Source of the DNA: Rotaria sordida
Taxonomy: Eukaryota; Rotifera; Eurotatoria; Philodinida; Philodinidae
Direction: 5' to 3'
DNA: 64,000 bases
Assembly (NCBI GenBank): GCA_905250125.1
Contig: CAJNOL010001033.1
Location: 20,488-84,487, forward strand
The translations under genes were made by a program, and so were the position numbers. Under the pieces are notes generated by a model, which saw only the letters and a program-made list of their open reading frames with translations, did not search any database and was not told the DNA's origin. Below are positions 1-11,587 of this stretch, piece after piece. Each line of letters begins with the position of its first letter. Position 1 is the first letter of the stretch.

Positions 1-408
1 AGTCCTCTGTGAGGAAGCATTTTGGGGCAAAAACGTGAGTGTAAAATTTGTTTATCATGATTTTTTCTATGAGATAATTCTTTGTTGTCGCTAAACCTCT
101 TGAGCGCAATCTTTAAGATTGAAAATACTAGACGCTGAACTGCTAAGTAAAACTTTTTCAGAATCGAATTCCGAAGTGACTTAGAACTTTTTGAAAATTC
201 TCTTCGCTTTCGAAAAAGAAAACTACGAAAAAATACAAGAAAAATTTTAAAAACTAAAATTTTTCATCAAAAGCTACAAGCCTGGGATTCGAAAATTTTT
301 TGGGGCATCCCCTACAAACTGTTGAAAAAAACGGGTGGGGGATCCTCCTTATGGGGTCTTTCCTTTCAAACGTTATTTTTGTTCCATAAAAAGTAAATTT
401 ACTATTTA
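1..408. other. Non-coding start of window
   Basis: I see no convincing gene here. The stretch is AT-rich apart from a small GC-rich patch around 300-360 containing runs of G and C. Coding-like sequence on the plus strand begins abruptly near 410-425, so part of this stretch could be an intron of the BEN-domain gene or an insertion interrupting its 5' end. Confidence 0.4.
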
Positions 409-420
409 CTTTGAGGCGCT

Positions 421-1688
421 GGTGATAATCTTCGTCATTTAAAACAAACAATTAATAATTCTGATAGTAATGCTTGTGAAGATTTAAGATCATCACTACA
501 ACGACGACATAGCAAACGTACAAAAGCAACAAATATAAAATCAAAACGTCAATGTACATCATCAAAAAAGTCTACTCCACTAAATACAGCCATATCAACT
601 CCATCATCTACTTTTATGGTTGATACACAACAATTGGAATATGATGACGATGATGATAGTGATTATGAAAATAAACCACCACCACGAAAGCCATCAAATC
701 AAATAACACCATCTTCATCATCAATATCAATTCTCCATACACCAAAATCATTAGCTGGTCGAAAAATTCTTGGTACAAATGATGATAACAATGATGATAA
801 TGAACAACCATCAAAAAAAGAACTTGTATTTTTATTAAAAAAATTATTGTTAAGTATTACAAAAATAGAAGAAAAATATTTGAAAGAAATATTAATTGGA
901 CAAGAAAGACAAGAAAATATGATTAAAATGTTATTTGAAAATCCAAAAAAAAAACCAAAAAGCCTTATGTAAAAAAAAGTAAGAAGACTCACTTTCTGCG
1001 ACAGCTTGATAGATGTTGGGGGGGAAAATCTCATTTAGGGCTGGTTTCTTATCGTGTACTGCGTGATTAAGAATAACCTAGAAAATAGTACGGTCTGAAA
1101 TTAGAAGAACCCAATGTAGAACAACCAATTGAAGAAAAAACATTTGAAACAATAATGGTACGTTCAAACAGCTTTAAACAGAGTAATAACATGTGAAGAA
1201 AGAACTTCTGAAAAAAATGTTTTTCATGCCCTTTTTTATACTAATCGATTTTTCAAAAGATTTGTTTTCAGTTTTTAGATGTATAAAAATCCAAATGATG
1301 GAAATGATGTTGATTTATTATCAATACCTGGTGTTAAACAAAAGACGAGTTTATATGTAACATCATTAATTGATATTATTTTTACACATGAGAAATTATT
1401 GCAACTTGATGCAACAAAAATCAAATTTAATGATGGTTATAAATTAATACAAGGTTTGACTAAGAATTTATTTTATCTTGTTTGTTTAGCAGAAATAATC
1501 TCATATATTGCTTATCACATCCCTTTTTTTTAGAAGCTATACGAAATAAATTTCGATTATCAGATGATATTTTTCAAATTGAATGGTGTAATTTACATGA
1601 AACATTTTTAAACAAACGTCGGGATATTAAAAATGGTATAAAAAAGCAACAAACTACAGTTCAAACGAATCCATCAACACATACCTAA
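421..1688 (+). CDS. BEN-domain protein, 5' part incomplete
   Basis: The plus-strand frame from about 421 to 972 encodes a Ser/Thr/Lys-rich disordered region with an acidic run (residues EYDDDDDSDYE) followed by a Lys/Leu-rich coiled-coil-like helix. A short exon at 1089-1157 reads EEPNVEQPIEEKTFE. Exon 1279-1453 and exon 1534-1688 join in phase and encode a C-terminal globular part with LLSIPGVKQ, LIDIIFTHEKLL and EWCNLHETFLNKRRD. That pattern fits a BEN domain (DNA and protein binding, usually nuclear, often in transcriptional repressors). The last intron (1454-1533) is well supported. The joins between the first three pieces are not: the first exon runs into a stop at 970-972 and no donor in the right phase is visible. 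The gene may be damaged at its 5' end, or an exon is unseen. No start codon is assigned. The C-terminal domain call is moderately sure, the full model weak. Confidence 0.55.
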
Positions 1689-2009
1689 AACTTTATATAT
1701 TTTTTCTACGAGAACATACACATATCAACATAACTGATGTGATCTCAACTAATTTATTTTTTGTATTTTTGCTTTTCTTATATGATTAATGTGATCAAAT
1801 TTTTTTTTCTTCACTTATTTCTCCATTTTCTTGCTTATTATACGCTTTGAACACGTAAAAAAAATATAAAAATTAGTGATTAATAAACTGGATTCGACAC
1901 GATAATACAGTGCTCAAATTCAACAATAAGGCTAAAAAACAAAAAAAAAAAGGATGAAGTTGAGAGTTGATCCACTGTCTTTGGTTTCTTAAAGCAATAA
2001 TATAACAGT

Positions 2010-2069
2010 AATTTCCTGTCGGGATCCCGATATTTGTTGTGGGATCTCGCGGGATTCCGACGGGAAATT
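2010..2069. repeat. Short GC-rich inverted repeat
   Basis: The arms at 2010-2029 (aatttcctgtcgggatcccg) and 2050-2069 are near-perfect reverse complements with a 20-base spacer. Their high GC stands out from the AT-rich surroundings. It could be a relic of a mobile element end or a stable RNA/DNA hairpin; its function is unknown. Confidence 0.6.
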
Positions 2070-2210
2070 GCCGGGATAAAAGACATGGGTATTCACGTAC
2101 AACATTATTTTATCGAATCAAAATCTTCATTTCAATAAAGAAGTTGAAGAATTAGTAGAGCGTTAGTATGAGATCAATCAGTATAAAAATAATACGAAGA
2201 ATGCTATTGT

Positions 2211-2534
2211 TAGATTTTTATTAAAAATCATATTTATTTATTCATGCTTTCCGACAAGTTACACTTGTCATTGTCAGAAATAACATTACAAGACAAAAAG
2301 AAAAGAAGAAAAATTCTCTATCTATATGTACGATATATAATAAAACAACAAATAAGTTAATTAAAATTGAAAAATTATAATTTTCTAGTAATTAACTTAT
2401 TTGTTCTATTATTAAATTTTGTATATTTATATAAGAAATTTTTCTTTTTGTTCTATATATTATTATTTCTAACAATGACAGATGTAACTTGTCAAAAGCA
2501 TGAATAAATAAATATGATTTTTAATAAAAATCTA
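2211..2534. mobile_element. MITE-like foldback element, 324 bp
   Basis: The two ends are reverse complements over about 75 bases (left end begins tagatttttattaaaaatca, right end mirrors it), and the similarity continues inward in weaker form, so the whole unit can fold into one long hairpin. It has no coding potential. Both ends start or stop at TA, consistent with TA target duplication as used by Tc1/mariner-type elements. The family is inferred from structure only. Confidence 0.75.
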
Positions 2535-4258
2535 ATAATATTTGTCTTATCAGTTTAATATTTATGAATGTTCATTTCTATTGCAACAGACTGAACATAT
2601 TCAAACAAATCGACTGCATTTAGTTAATATAGAAAGTAGATTGCAAAATAAATGCTCAAATATTGCTAGCATTTATTGATATTTCAAATGAAAATAAAAA
2701 GTCTTTAGACTTAAATTGAAAGTTAAAAAGAAAAAATTAGTATAAATATTCAAAATATTTTCTCATTTCTTGCATTGCAAAAATTCTCACACCAAAGATT
2801 ATTGCTTCTGACATTGTTGGAATATTACTTGCCTGATTAATGACAAATGTTCTCAGTGCAGTTCTAAATGGCGTCAACATATGGAACTCACGGATTTCAT
2901 TCAACTTCATTATAGTAATACGATACACGTAAAATGAATAATTCCTAATAGATGATAATGGCTCTTTATGAATGGTCAACTATCAGAGAAATATTTAACT
3001 ACTAGTTCACCTTGTCATATACATACATTTGTCGATGCGTATATCAGAGCAAGAAAACTAAATGTAACTTCAAAGAACTTAGACTATTCCATGTACATAA
3101 TGAAGCATGTTACAGATGAATCTGAATCGATAATAAAAGAATGAAATAAAGATAATAACGATGACAAAAGTTCAATAATAACGCACCTTAGCGCATTTCA
3201 AAATCAAAATTGAAGATATTTATCATTATATTTGAAATGCATACCTGAAAACTTAACTTTAATGAAATGTTCAATTCTGATTCCTATTTTAGTCGCAAAA
3301 CCAATATCGAATCTATCATCTTTTATTGATAAACTATGGAAAACTTAACGAACAAAAAATTAAATACAGAATCATAGTTATTCTAATTAAACTTTCATAT
3401 ACGAATTGGACATGACATAAAACATCATCATAATTTAATTTGGACCTGTTAATCGGAAATATAGATCCTGCAGAGTAAGTTTTTTCTCTACCTGCACCTT
3501 GTCTGAGAAATTTTTTTTAACCCTTATCCTACCCTCTAACCTGCAGAGCAGGATAACTCTGAATGTCTCTAATCAAGAGTTTCTAAATTTAATATTAGAT
3601 TCAAAGTCAAAATTGAATTTTGACTTGAGTGTTTTGCGCGGTTTGTTTCAATTTAACAAGAGTAAAAACCGTACTTCAGAATTACGCTCTTCCCCCTTTT
3701 CAATTCAGACATGTATAATTTCGAATCTGGTATTTGTCCAAACTAATCCAATGTTGTGCATGGATATATGAAACAATAAGATTCTTCTCCAGATCGATGA
3801 CATTCTCTATCACACTAATTGGTCTAATTGGCTGAACATATAAAAACACACGAGTGCTACTGACGTAGAGAAATATCCAGTTTGTTTTAGCTTGTATTAT
3901 GTGATCTCCGAATGGCTCACAATATCATCGAGTGACATCTATCATTTCTTTATTTTGGCATGTTATTATTATAGTCCAATGCAATAAAAGTGCTACAATC
4001 TTTTCCATATTGAACTCGATGCAAGCAGCGCATCGTTTCAAAAATAGACTCCTGCTGTTATATGTGTATGCGTCGTCTATCGTTTTTATTATTCTTCCGG
4101 GAAGCAGAAGTGTGTTAGTGCGTCTTCTTTTTCTTTTTTTATTTCTCGTTCTTTCTCTTCTCATATACAGATTGCAATCAATCTTGTGTTCTGTTCATTA
4201 GTTGCTTTCTTCTTCTGCAAATTAAAAAAATAGAAAATAAAATACACGTAAATAGCTC

Positions 4259-5417
4259 ATGACTGAATATAAGCTCGTCGTCGTCGGTGGTAAGTATATT
4301 TAATAAACAAACAAAAACAAGAAAAAAAACATGCTTATTTTTTTTCTTTCTGCCAAAATAGCTGGCGGCGTGGGCAAAAGTGCATTGACAATTCAACTAA
4401 TTCAAAATCAGTATGTATATTTTCGATATATATATATAAATAATTATTTATTCTATTTAATAGTTTTATTGATGAATATGATCCAACAATTGGTATAAAA
4501 TTTATTTCTATTCAATATATTATATTTATTTATTTTTTATATATATTCAGAGGATTCATATCGAAAACAAGCTGTTGTCGATGGTGAAACATGTTTACTT
4601 GATATACTTGTATGTAGAAATTTTTTTTTTTTTGAAATTAATTTTCTTATTTGTATTTATAGGATACAGCTGGTCAAGAAGAATACAGGTTTAAATGTGT
4701 ATTAAAAATTTTTGTAATTTATTTTATTCAAAATTTTAGTGCTATGCGTGATCAATACATGCGTGGTGGTGAAGGTTTTCTATGTGTATTTGCTGTTAAT
4801 AGTGCAAAATCATTTGAAGAAATAAAACAATATCGTGAACAGGTAAAAATTTCTTGTTTGAAATAAAAATTTTAAAAAAAATTAAGAAGAATAAATTTTA
4901 ATTTGAAATTATTTTTTTCTTCTATTTATTTAGATAAAACGTGTAAAAGATGCTGATGATATTCCAATGGTTTGTAAGTATATAAATAAAATATATAATT
5001 TATTAATTTTAATGAAATTTAAAACAAAAAAATTCTAGTGGTAGGAAATAAAATTGATTTACCAACACGTACAATTGATTTATCCTATGCAAAAGATTTT
5101 GCAGCATCATTATCGATGCCATTCGTACAAACATCAGCTAAAACTCGACAAGGCGTTGAAGAAGCATTTTATACACTTGTTCGAGAAATAAGAAGATATG
5201 TAAATAAAAATTATTCTTTTTTTGTTATTAAAAAAAGAATAATTTAATTTCTTTTGTTTTCGTCTTTCAGAAGGAACGTACACGTAAAGATCGTAAAGGT
5301 CGAAAGAATAAAAATGGTGGTAATGGTACAAGTGGTAGTGGAAGTAAATTTTCATTAAAAGATGGTCGAAGTCAAAGTGCAAAACGTAGTAGAAAACGAA
5401 TTTGTGTGCTCATGTAG
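4259..5417 (+). CDS. Ras small GTPase, K-Ras-like
   Basis: Nine exons (4259-4289, 4362-4410, 4464-4492, 4551-4609, 4663-4688, 4740-4842, 4934-4973, 5039-5199, 5271-5417) encode 214 residues. The start [17 protein letters not shown] is identical in type to vertebrate Ras, with Gly at positions 12 and 13. Switch I (YDPTIEDSYR), switch II (DTAGQEEY with Gln61), the guanine-specificity NKID and the TSAK motif are all present, so it should be a working membrane GTPase upstream of MAPK/PI3K signalling. The hypervariable tail is about 48 residues, roughly twice the human length, with two basic patches. It ends in CVLM, a CAAX box whose Met predicts farnesylation; the basic patch just before it (KRSRKRI) resembles K-Ras4B. 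Introns are 43-90 bases. An AG-ending tract at 4231-4233 precedes the start. Orthology to Ras is certain; which vertebrate paralogue it matches is not meaningful. Confidence 0.97.
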
Positions 5418-5910
5418 AACATTATTTTAAGTCATATTTAGCAATATTTAAAAGTCATTTTTTTGTGTTCTCTCTCTAATTCATATACAAAATGACGGGT
5501 TTTTTTTTTGTTCTTTTCTTGCTTGGTATCCCTTTTGTTCTCCCTCAATGTCAGATATTTGTTGTGTGTTTCCGAGAAACAATTTTTTTTTTGGTTGTGT
5601 GTGGTGTTGTGCTTTATATCTTCGATGTTTCCTAGTCAAACAAATATACGTGTCTCATAGTTGTGATGCGATAACACATAACTTTTTTTTTCTCTTTTAG
5701 CTCTGCTTTGAAACGTGTTGTTTCTTCTTTTATTATTGTGTGTGCAGTAGTTTTTTTTTTCTTTTTTGGAAATCTGAAGAATGAATTATCTTTTTTTGTT
5801 CTTTCTTTTCTATACAAAGAAATATTTCGGTTTTAATTTTCTTTTTTGTTTCAGAAAATATTTTTTTTTACGTGAATGTAAATACAAGAAAAATAATATT
5901 CATTACAAAC
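5418..5910. other. Spacer between Ras and TMEM230 genes
   Basis: This is a T-rich non-coding stretch holding the Ras 3' UTR and the leader of the next gene. A T-rich tract ending in AG at 5851-5854 lies 56 bases before the TMEM230 start and could be a splice or trans-splice acceptor. I see nothing else. Confidence 0.5.
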
Positions 5911-8183
5911 ATGCAGACAACAGAAACAGTTACAACATCAAATATTGAATTAAACGAAAAGAAAGATAATGGATTAGTAGTAAATAAAGAAAAAAAACGA
6001 TCGGTAAGATTTAAGAAAATCGAAATTTTAAAACAAATCTTAGTTTGAATAAATCGAATTTGGATTTAATTGAACGTAATAATTTATATAATTGAGTCAA
6101 TTAAATTTGTTTTTTAATATCAATTAAATCAAATCTTTATATTATAGATTTGATTGGTGCATTTTTGATGCTTTCGAAGTATGAACAATAGACATAATCA
6201 AAGATTTTCTGATAGTCATAAACGTTAATCGAATCAACAAAATAAGGGATGTCCTAGAACAAATAGATTTCTTAGTATTTTATCATTATCGCCGTCAATG
6301 TCTATTACTTTGGTTTTGAATTTGCGATTAAAATATCCTTCGTTCAATTCTTTATAAAAACATATAAAAAATTTTAGTATCAAAAAAGAAAAAAACAACA
6401 AACTAACAGTACTGAAGACTATATATATTGTCAAAGTGACAAATTTAGTACCAACATTTACTTTCAATAGTTAATTCTTTTTTCTTTCTGACAAGACATA
6501 CGTTGTTTAGAAAGGTTCGTCTCAGTTTTCAAGTGCACATTTTTCTTTTTGTAAAGCAAACTGATGCATACATTTCGAACAGAACAATGCGATACTATTG
6601 AAATTTTGTTTTTATGAAACTTAACTTTCATACCAGTATGTTGTGTTGACTTGGTAAACAAATAATTTATACTCATAATAATGAAAATATTTGAACACAA
6701 AAAAAAAATAGAGTGATGCGAATAGTTTTCTTTTTATTTTTGATACAGAAATCTTTGAAATGTCTACATAAGAAAAAAAAGCCTGATTGCACGCCAATCA
6801 AGGCGTGTAAATGAAATTTGATTATATATTCAGAAAGAGCTTTTCAAGAGCTTTTGAATGGATGATTAATTTTGTTTGTATCTTGCATGTCTAACGGCTA
6901 AGAGAATAGGAAAAAAAAAGCGAGAAAATAATATTACGAAATATATTATGTGAGTGTCATATAGTCTATGTTTGATTGTTAATTTTTATTTTTGATATGT
7001 TTTAACAAGGAAACTTTTAAGAAAAGATTTATATCAAAATAATGAACATTGACGGAGATATTGATAAAATACTCAAAGGTACATTTATTCTAGGATACCT
7101 ATGATATTAGTTTATGCAATTAATAAAATATAATATTTACACTGTTAGAAGTATCGATATAGAAATGCAGTTGACTTCAATGTAAATCTCTCATGTTGAT
7201 TAGATATACATTCGATAGTATAATAAAAATGAATGATTCTGAATGCTTTTGAGAAATGTTATATTAATACAAATTCTAAAAGTTTATGTTCTGATTTCAT
7301 AACTTTGCTCGGATATGATTAGAATAAATGAATTTTCTTTTTTTTTTTGTCAAATATTCAAGTGTTATAGAACGATAATTTATAAAAAGATAATCATGGT
7401 TGCTAATTTCTGTTAATTTACATTTTTTTTTCATACCTTCAATTTTCATGATAATTAAACTATGATTCTTTTTTTTTTAGCGTTTTCGAAGTCCGGTCAG
7501 GTAAGATGAATATAACATTTATCAATAGTAATCCAGACAAGGCAATAATAAATAACTTCTATCTTTATTTTGATTAGATCAGTATATTACTTTACTAGAT
7601 AAAAAAGTATTTCATCAATTTTATCTGCTCATTTATAGTCATATTGATGCTAATATTTTTCTTTTTTATGTAGCCGAAATTAGATGTATATATATGTATA
7701 TTATTCTTTAGAAATTTTTTAAAGTCAAAAAATGATGATGAGAAACCACCACCTTATTATCGACTTAATGAAGAAAATCAATATTCTGATTTACAAGTAG
7801 ATTTTGATTCATTAATGTAGGACAAGAAAAACTTTTAAATCCAATTTTCTTTTAGTTTCAAGAGCCAGAGGTCAAAGCACCTGTTTACGCTATTGTTTTA
7901 GCTATTGCTCTCTTTCTTATCGGTTCTGTGATGATTATATTAGGTGCGTTAATGTTAACTCGTCGCATAGAAACACAAGTTTGTATTTATCTTTTCAATA
8001 CGGTAAAAAATGATTGCTTGTTTGGTTTATTTATTATAGTATAGCGATCGTACATGGCCATTAATACTTGTAGGAACATTGATTTTTCTACCAGGTTTTT
8101 ATCATTTACGTATTGCTTATTGGGCATGGAAGGGAGATCAAAATTTCTCATTTGCTGATATACCTGATCTTGATTGGTTCTGA
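5911..8183 (+). CDS. TMEM230: TMEM230 orthologue
   Basis: Five exons (5911-6003, 7481-7500, 7712-7796, 7856-7978, 8040-8183) join in phase to give 154 residues. The N-terminal 65 residues are polar and lineage-specific. From NQYSDLQF onward the protein follows the family closely: a first membrane segment (about residues 77-99, with IALFLIGSVMIILGAL), a short loop, then a second (about 113-133) containing FLPGFYHLRIAYWA, and an acidic end FADIPDLDWF. TMEM230 is a two-span protein of secretory and recycling vesicles. The second exon is only 20 bases but is required to keep frame. Intron 1 is 1.48 kb, unusually long for this window, and I saw no element in it. The human protein is about 120 residues; the excess here is the N-terminal tail. 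Confidence 0.93.
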
Positions 8184-9401
8184 ACAGAAGCTTATTGATA
8201 CGTTGTACATTTATTTTTTTTCTCATATTTATCTTTTTTTTTTTGATGACAAAAAAAACATAAATATTTGTTTAATTATTCGATATTCCATGTGATTCAT
8301 TGATCGATTAAGTTTCTTTTTTTTCAAATGCATTAAATCAATATGTACTCGTATAAATTTCTTCAACGATTATTCGGAAAACATATCTTACCGAAGAAAA
8401 AAAAAGTAATTGTTCATGATAAAAATTGATTTCTCGTTTGTAAAGAATTTCATTTACATGGTGAAATTCTCGGAAGTCTGAAAATCTTCTTCGAAATATT
8501 GTCTAAAATTGAAAATTCTTTTAGAGATTTCTAGAATCTATTGTGAAATCTTTTGATTAACTATTTGATTTCGGTATACAATAGTTTAACTGAATCAATA
8601 TCAATCGTTCAATCGGATCGTAAATTCGATTCTCATAAACTCAATTGTCAAATATTTTATTTGAATACATGACTTTCGAGTCCTTGAGAATTATCAATCC
8701 AATGATAACTAAGTAAATGATAAGCATACAACAGTCTATGGATTCTCAAAACAAAATAGATAATACGAATGATCTCGTAAACATTTAAAATGAAATACGA
8801 TATTATAGAAAAAAAAAAAATTAATAATTTTATCTTCGTAATTTATTTTATATTTTAAGATACGTTATAGTAAATCTAATTGACGTTAAGTAATATGATA
8901 TTGTTGTGTTTTATAAAACGTTAAAAATTAGATATTGAAATATTATCATAAATTTCCAAGAACTTAATCGGATTTTTTCAATCTAATACCTTTTTTCATA
9001 ATCTGAGAGAATTACAAAATTTTTCTCCTTTGTTTTTTGCACGATTACCATTCGTCAATATCCACTTGAGTTTTTGAAAAAATTTGAGACATCTACAATA
9101 TTTTTCACTCTGTTATTTTCCAGAATATATTGCTTAAAATTTACGATGTCATCAGTGATGTCACAAGGACAAACGTTTTTTTTTCTTCTGCTAAATCCCA
9201 TCTTCCTTCAACATACATCCAAAGCGTTACCTCTCTCCTGTTACCCTTGTCGATAAAGAAGAAAGAAAAAATGTGTGTCGGCATTCTTTTTTTTCCACCC
9301 TTCTTCCTAGGGCTGTATATAAACTAAGAGCATGATGGTGTATGATGAAACAAAACAAAAATAAAGAATAATTTTTGCTACTATTTCAGATTGCTTGAAC
9401 A
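8184..9401. other. Intergenic, no gene seen
   Basis: AT-rich spacer of 1.2 kb. Short open frames near 9074-9327 lack motifs and overlap each other. The final part includes a T/C-rich tract ending in CAG at 9387-9389, the likely acceptor before the next start. Confidence 0.45.
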
Positions 9402-9581
9402 ATGTGTATGAAAACGACTTGTGAAAAATGTGCCAAACCAACATGGAAAGGCTGTGGTCAACATATTGAAGAAGCATTAAAAGATGTTTCGGTTGCAGAT
9501 CGATGTCAATGTCCAAGAGATTCTCAATGTCCAAGAGATTCATCAACAAAACCTAGCGATTCAAAAGTATCAACAAAATAA
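9402..9581 (+). CDS. Small conserved CxxC protein, 59 aa
   Basis: A single uninterrupted frame of 59 residues begins MCMKTTCEKCAKPTWKGCGQ and continues HIEEALKDVS. This matches a small, widely conserved but uncharacterised eukaryotic family seen in fungi, plants and animals, whose hallmark is the N-terminal CxxC, the KPTWKGCGQH segment and a later CxC (RCQC). The cysteines suggest metal binding; I know of no defined role. After the conserved core there is a short imperfect internal repeat (CPRDSQCPRDS) and a Ser/Lys tail. A T-rich tract ending in CAG 12 bases upstream of the ATG decides the start. A polyadenylation-like AATAAA lies at 9668-9673. Short size is normal for the family. Confidence 0.85.
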   Translation: MCMKTTCEKCAKPTWKGCGQHIEEALKDVSVADRCQCPRDSQCPRDSSTKPSDSKVSTK

Positions 9582-10659
9582 ACTGATCAAAAATGAAGAA
9601 AAAAAACGACTTCTAAGTGTGTTCCATTCATTTGTTTTTTAATATCCGTTTTTTTTCTCTTTATGTCAATAAACAACTAGCAAAATAAATAAATATTTAT
9701 TTATCAAATATTTTTACAAAAGTCAATTGTTTATTGAAAAATTATAAATGAAAAGCTAGTAGATTTTAATGCAGATCATTCAGTACTATTCCATATTTAT
9801 CAAATAGCATGATCTATGTTTTTTTTAAAATACACAAATGCAAACATGCAGACAGAACACATTACTTATATTTTAAACTTTTTCATGTAGAAAGTTTTCA
9901 GAGAAAAATATTTGAATAAAAGATTAGATGACGAAGTATTTTAAAATATGCATCAATCTATAACGGTAAATTACTCTCAAATAGTTTTTAAAAGAATATA
10001 TGTTAGATGTTTAAGTTCCATTGTTTATAAATGACTCCCTCATTAAACAATTATTTTATTAGTCAAAAAAGAACAAGATTAATTTGATCTATATTCTACT
10101 TCATTATCTTCAATATTAACGTAATTATTAATTGTTTCAGAGATATGTATTTTTGTTTTTGGATATTTTTCAATCATCGTTATTATTCAATAAACAAGAG
10201 TAACTTTTTTTTTTAAATACTTCAGCAGTCATCCATGAGATTGCGTACTGTTTCAATGCTTTCTACTTTTCAAATTAATGTAACAACCATATGTCATGTC
10301 ATATTTACAGACGAGAGTTCGTTAGCAGTCATAAACTATCAATTAGACTTACGATCGTTGTTTTTTTATTTACTAATAATAGATTGAAATATAAAGAGTC
10401 ATTATCTAATTAGAGCTCGATCTTAATAATTGTATTTCTATATATATTAAAATTTTTGATTATTTTTTAATAAAAACTCTTTCGATCTCTACTGACATCT
10501 GTGTTTCATCGGAGTATTATCACGCGGAAGAAACAGCCATACAGAGTATTACTCATACCGTTATGTTATCACAGCTGTTTTTTTCCTTTAAAACTCGAAC
10601 TCTTCTTTATTCTTTTGTTTTGTCTTTTTTATTTTGTTAATATTAGCTTTCGTTTAAAA
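9582..10659. other. Intergenic, no gene seen
   Basis: AT-rich stretch of about 1.1 kb. The open frame that begins near 10501 and runs into the LAMTOR1 coding region is a chance upstream extension: its first 53 residues are Phe/Leu-rich and precede a T-rich tract ending in AG at 10646. The promoter and leader of the LAMTOR1 cluster should lie here. Confidence 0.45.
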
Positions 10660-11419
10660 ATGGGCAATATATGTTCATGGTGTTTTAAAACTGAAAATGA
10701 TTCACAATTGAATAGTAATGTTGATGATCATTCAGAGATAACTAACTCACAACGTCTAGTATCTGCGTCAAAAGTTAATGATCGAACACCGTATGTTATT
10801 TTGTTTTGTTTTTTATTGTTTAAGACCTCTGTCTTTTTTCTTTCAAATAGACTTTTAGGTAAATCAGGCAATCATAATAACCATTCAGTGACGACATCAG
10901 GTTTTGATAATTCACAATCAAATGGTGAAATATTACCAGCAACACAACTTCCACCACCACCCATAATTAATGAAGGTGGAACAGAAACTAAAACAGGTAT
11001 GAATAAGATGAAAATTTAGAATTTAAATTCTTTTATTTTTTATTTTTTTTTTTCGTATAAAATTTTCAGTAAATGAAACAGCTGAAAGTAAAATGGCATT
11101 TATTGTTGAACGTATGTTATCGACATTAATTGATGTTAGTAATAGTGAATCTAATATTCATCAAACAAATAGAAATACAAATGAATTAAATACAGAAAAT
11201 GATTATTTAAGACAATTATTAACAAAATCATTATCATCAACAAAAATATTAGCAATACCAGATGTTGGTTTAAATAATCTCCCATCATTACTTTCTGGAC
11301 GACCAATATCATCTGATATATGTCGTTGTGTAGCACATACAGCCGGTGAATTATCAAATTTATTAATTAATGAAATAAAAATAATACATAAAGAACAACT
11401 TGTTGTCGTCTTTGAATAA
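10660..11419 (+). CDS. LAMTOR1: LAMTOR1 (Ragulator p18 scaffold)
   Basis: Three exons (10660-10790, 10851-10996, 11070-11419) give 208 residues. The start MGNICSWCF carries Gly2 plus Cys5 and Cys8, matching the N-myristoylation and palmitoylation signal that anchors LAMTOR1 to lysosomal membranes. After splicing, RTPLLGKSGN aligns with the family's leucine-rich acidic start. The helical core follows: AFIVERMLSTLIDVSN, a long polar helix ending in YLRQLLTKSL, then LPSLLSGRPIS and a final KEQLVVVFE that mirrors the family C-terminus. It is longer than the human protein (about 161 aa) because of a Gly/Ser/Asn and Pro-rich linker in exon 2. LAMTOR1 wraps the other Ragulator subunits and recruits Rag GTPases and mTORC1. 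It is the first of three same-strand genes with very short gaps. Confidence 0.88.
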
Positions 11420-11570
11420 GAACTGATATATATATATATATATTATGTATGATTGTTATTCATTTTTTTTAAATGCTGATTTTCTTTTTATTCATGTATT
11501 GATAGAATTTTAAAAAAAAACATCTACACACACACACACATATCTAATATTGTGATAAGTCAATTTTTTT

Positions 11571-11576
11571 CTCTAG
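11571..11576 (+). promoter_or_regulatory. Candidate trans-splice acceptor
   Basis: A run of T followed by ctctag ends 11 bases before the ATG of the FAF1-like gene, only 152-157 bases after the LAMTOR1 stop. No coding exon precedes it. This is the expected look of a spliced-leader acceptor inside a polycistronic transcript, or of a 5' UTR intron. Confidence 0.5.
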
Positions 11577-11587
11577 ATTAAACAAAT

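Larger units (their letters stand above)
1689..4258. other. Intergenic region with repeats
   Basis: Between the BEN gene and the Ras gene I see no gene I can support. The stretch holds a small GC-rich inverted repeat (2010-2069), a 324-bp foldback element (2211-2534), and otherwise AT-rich DNA. Short open frames at 2737-2979 (minus) and 3499-3771 (plus) show no motif or splice context. The last few hundred bases presumably include the Ras promoter and leader. Confidence 0.5.

Noticed and set aside
699-1034. Minus-strand frame opposite the BEN-domain gene
   Set aside because: It is antisense to clearly biased coding sequence and is Phe/Ile-rich, as expected of a shadow frame.
10501-10659. Upstream in-frame extension of LAMTOR1 giving a 172-residue reading frame
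   Set aside because: The extension is Phe/Leu-rich, lies before a T-rich tract ending in AG, and would hide the MGNICSWC acylation signal that the family needs at its N-terminus.
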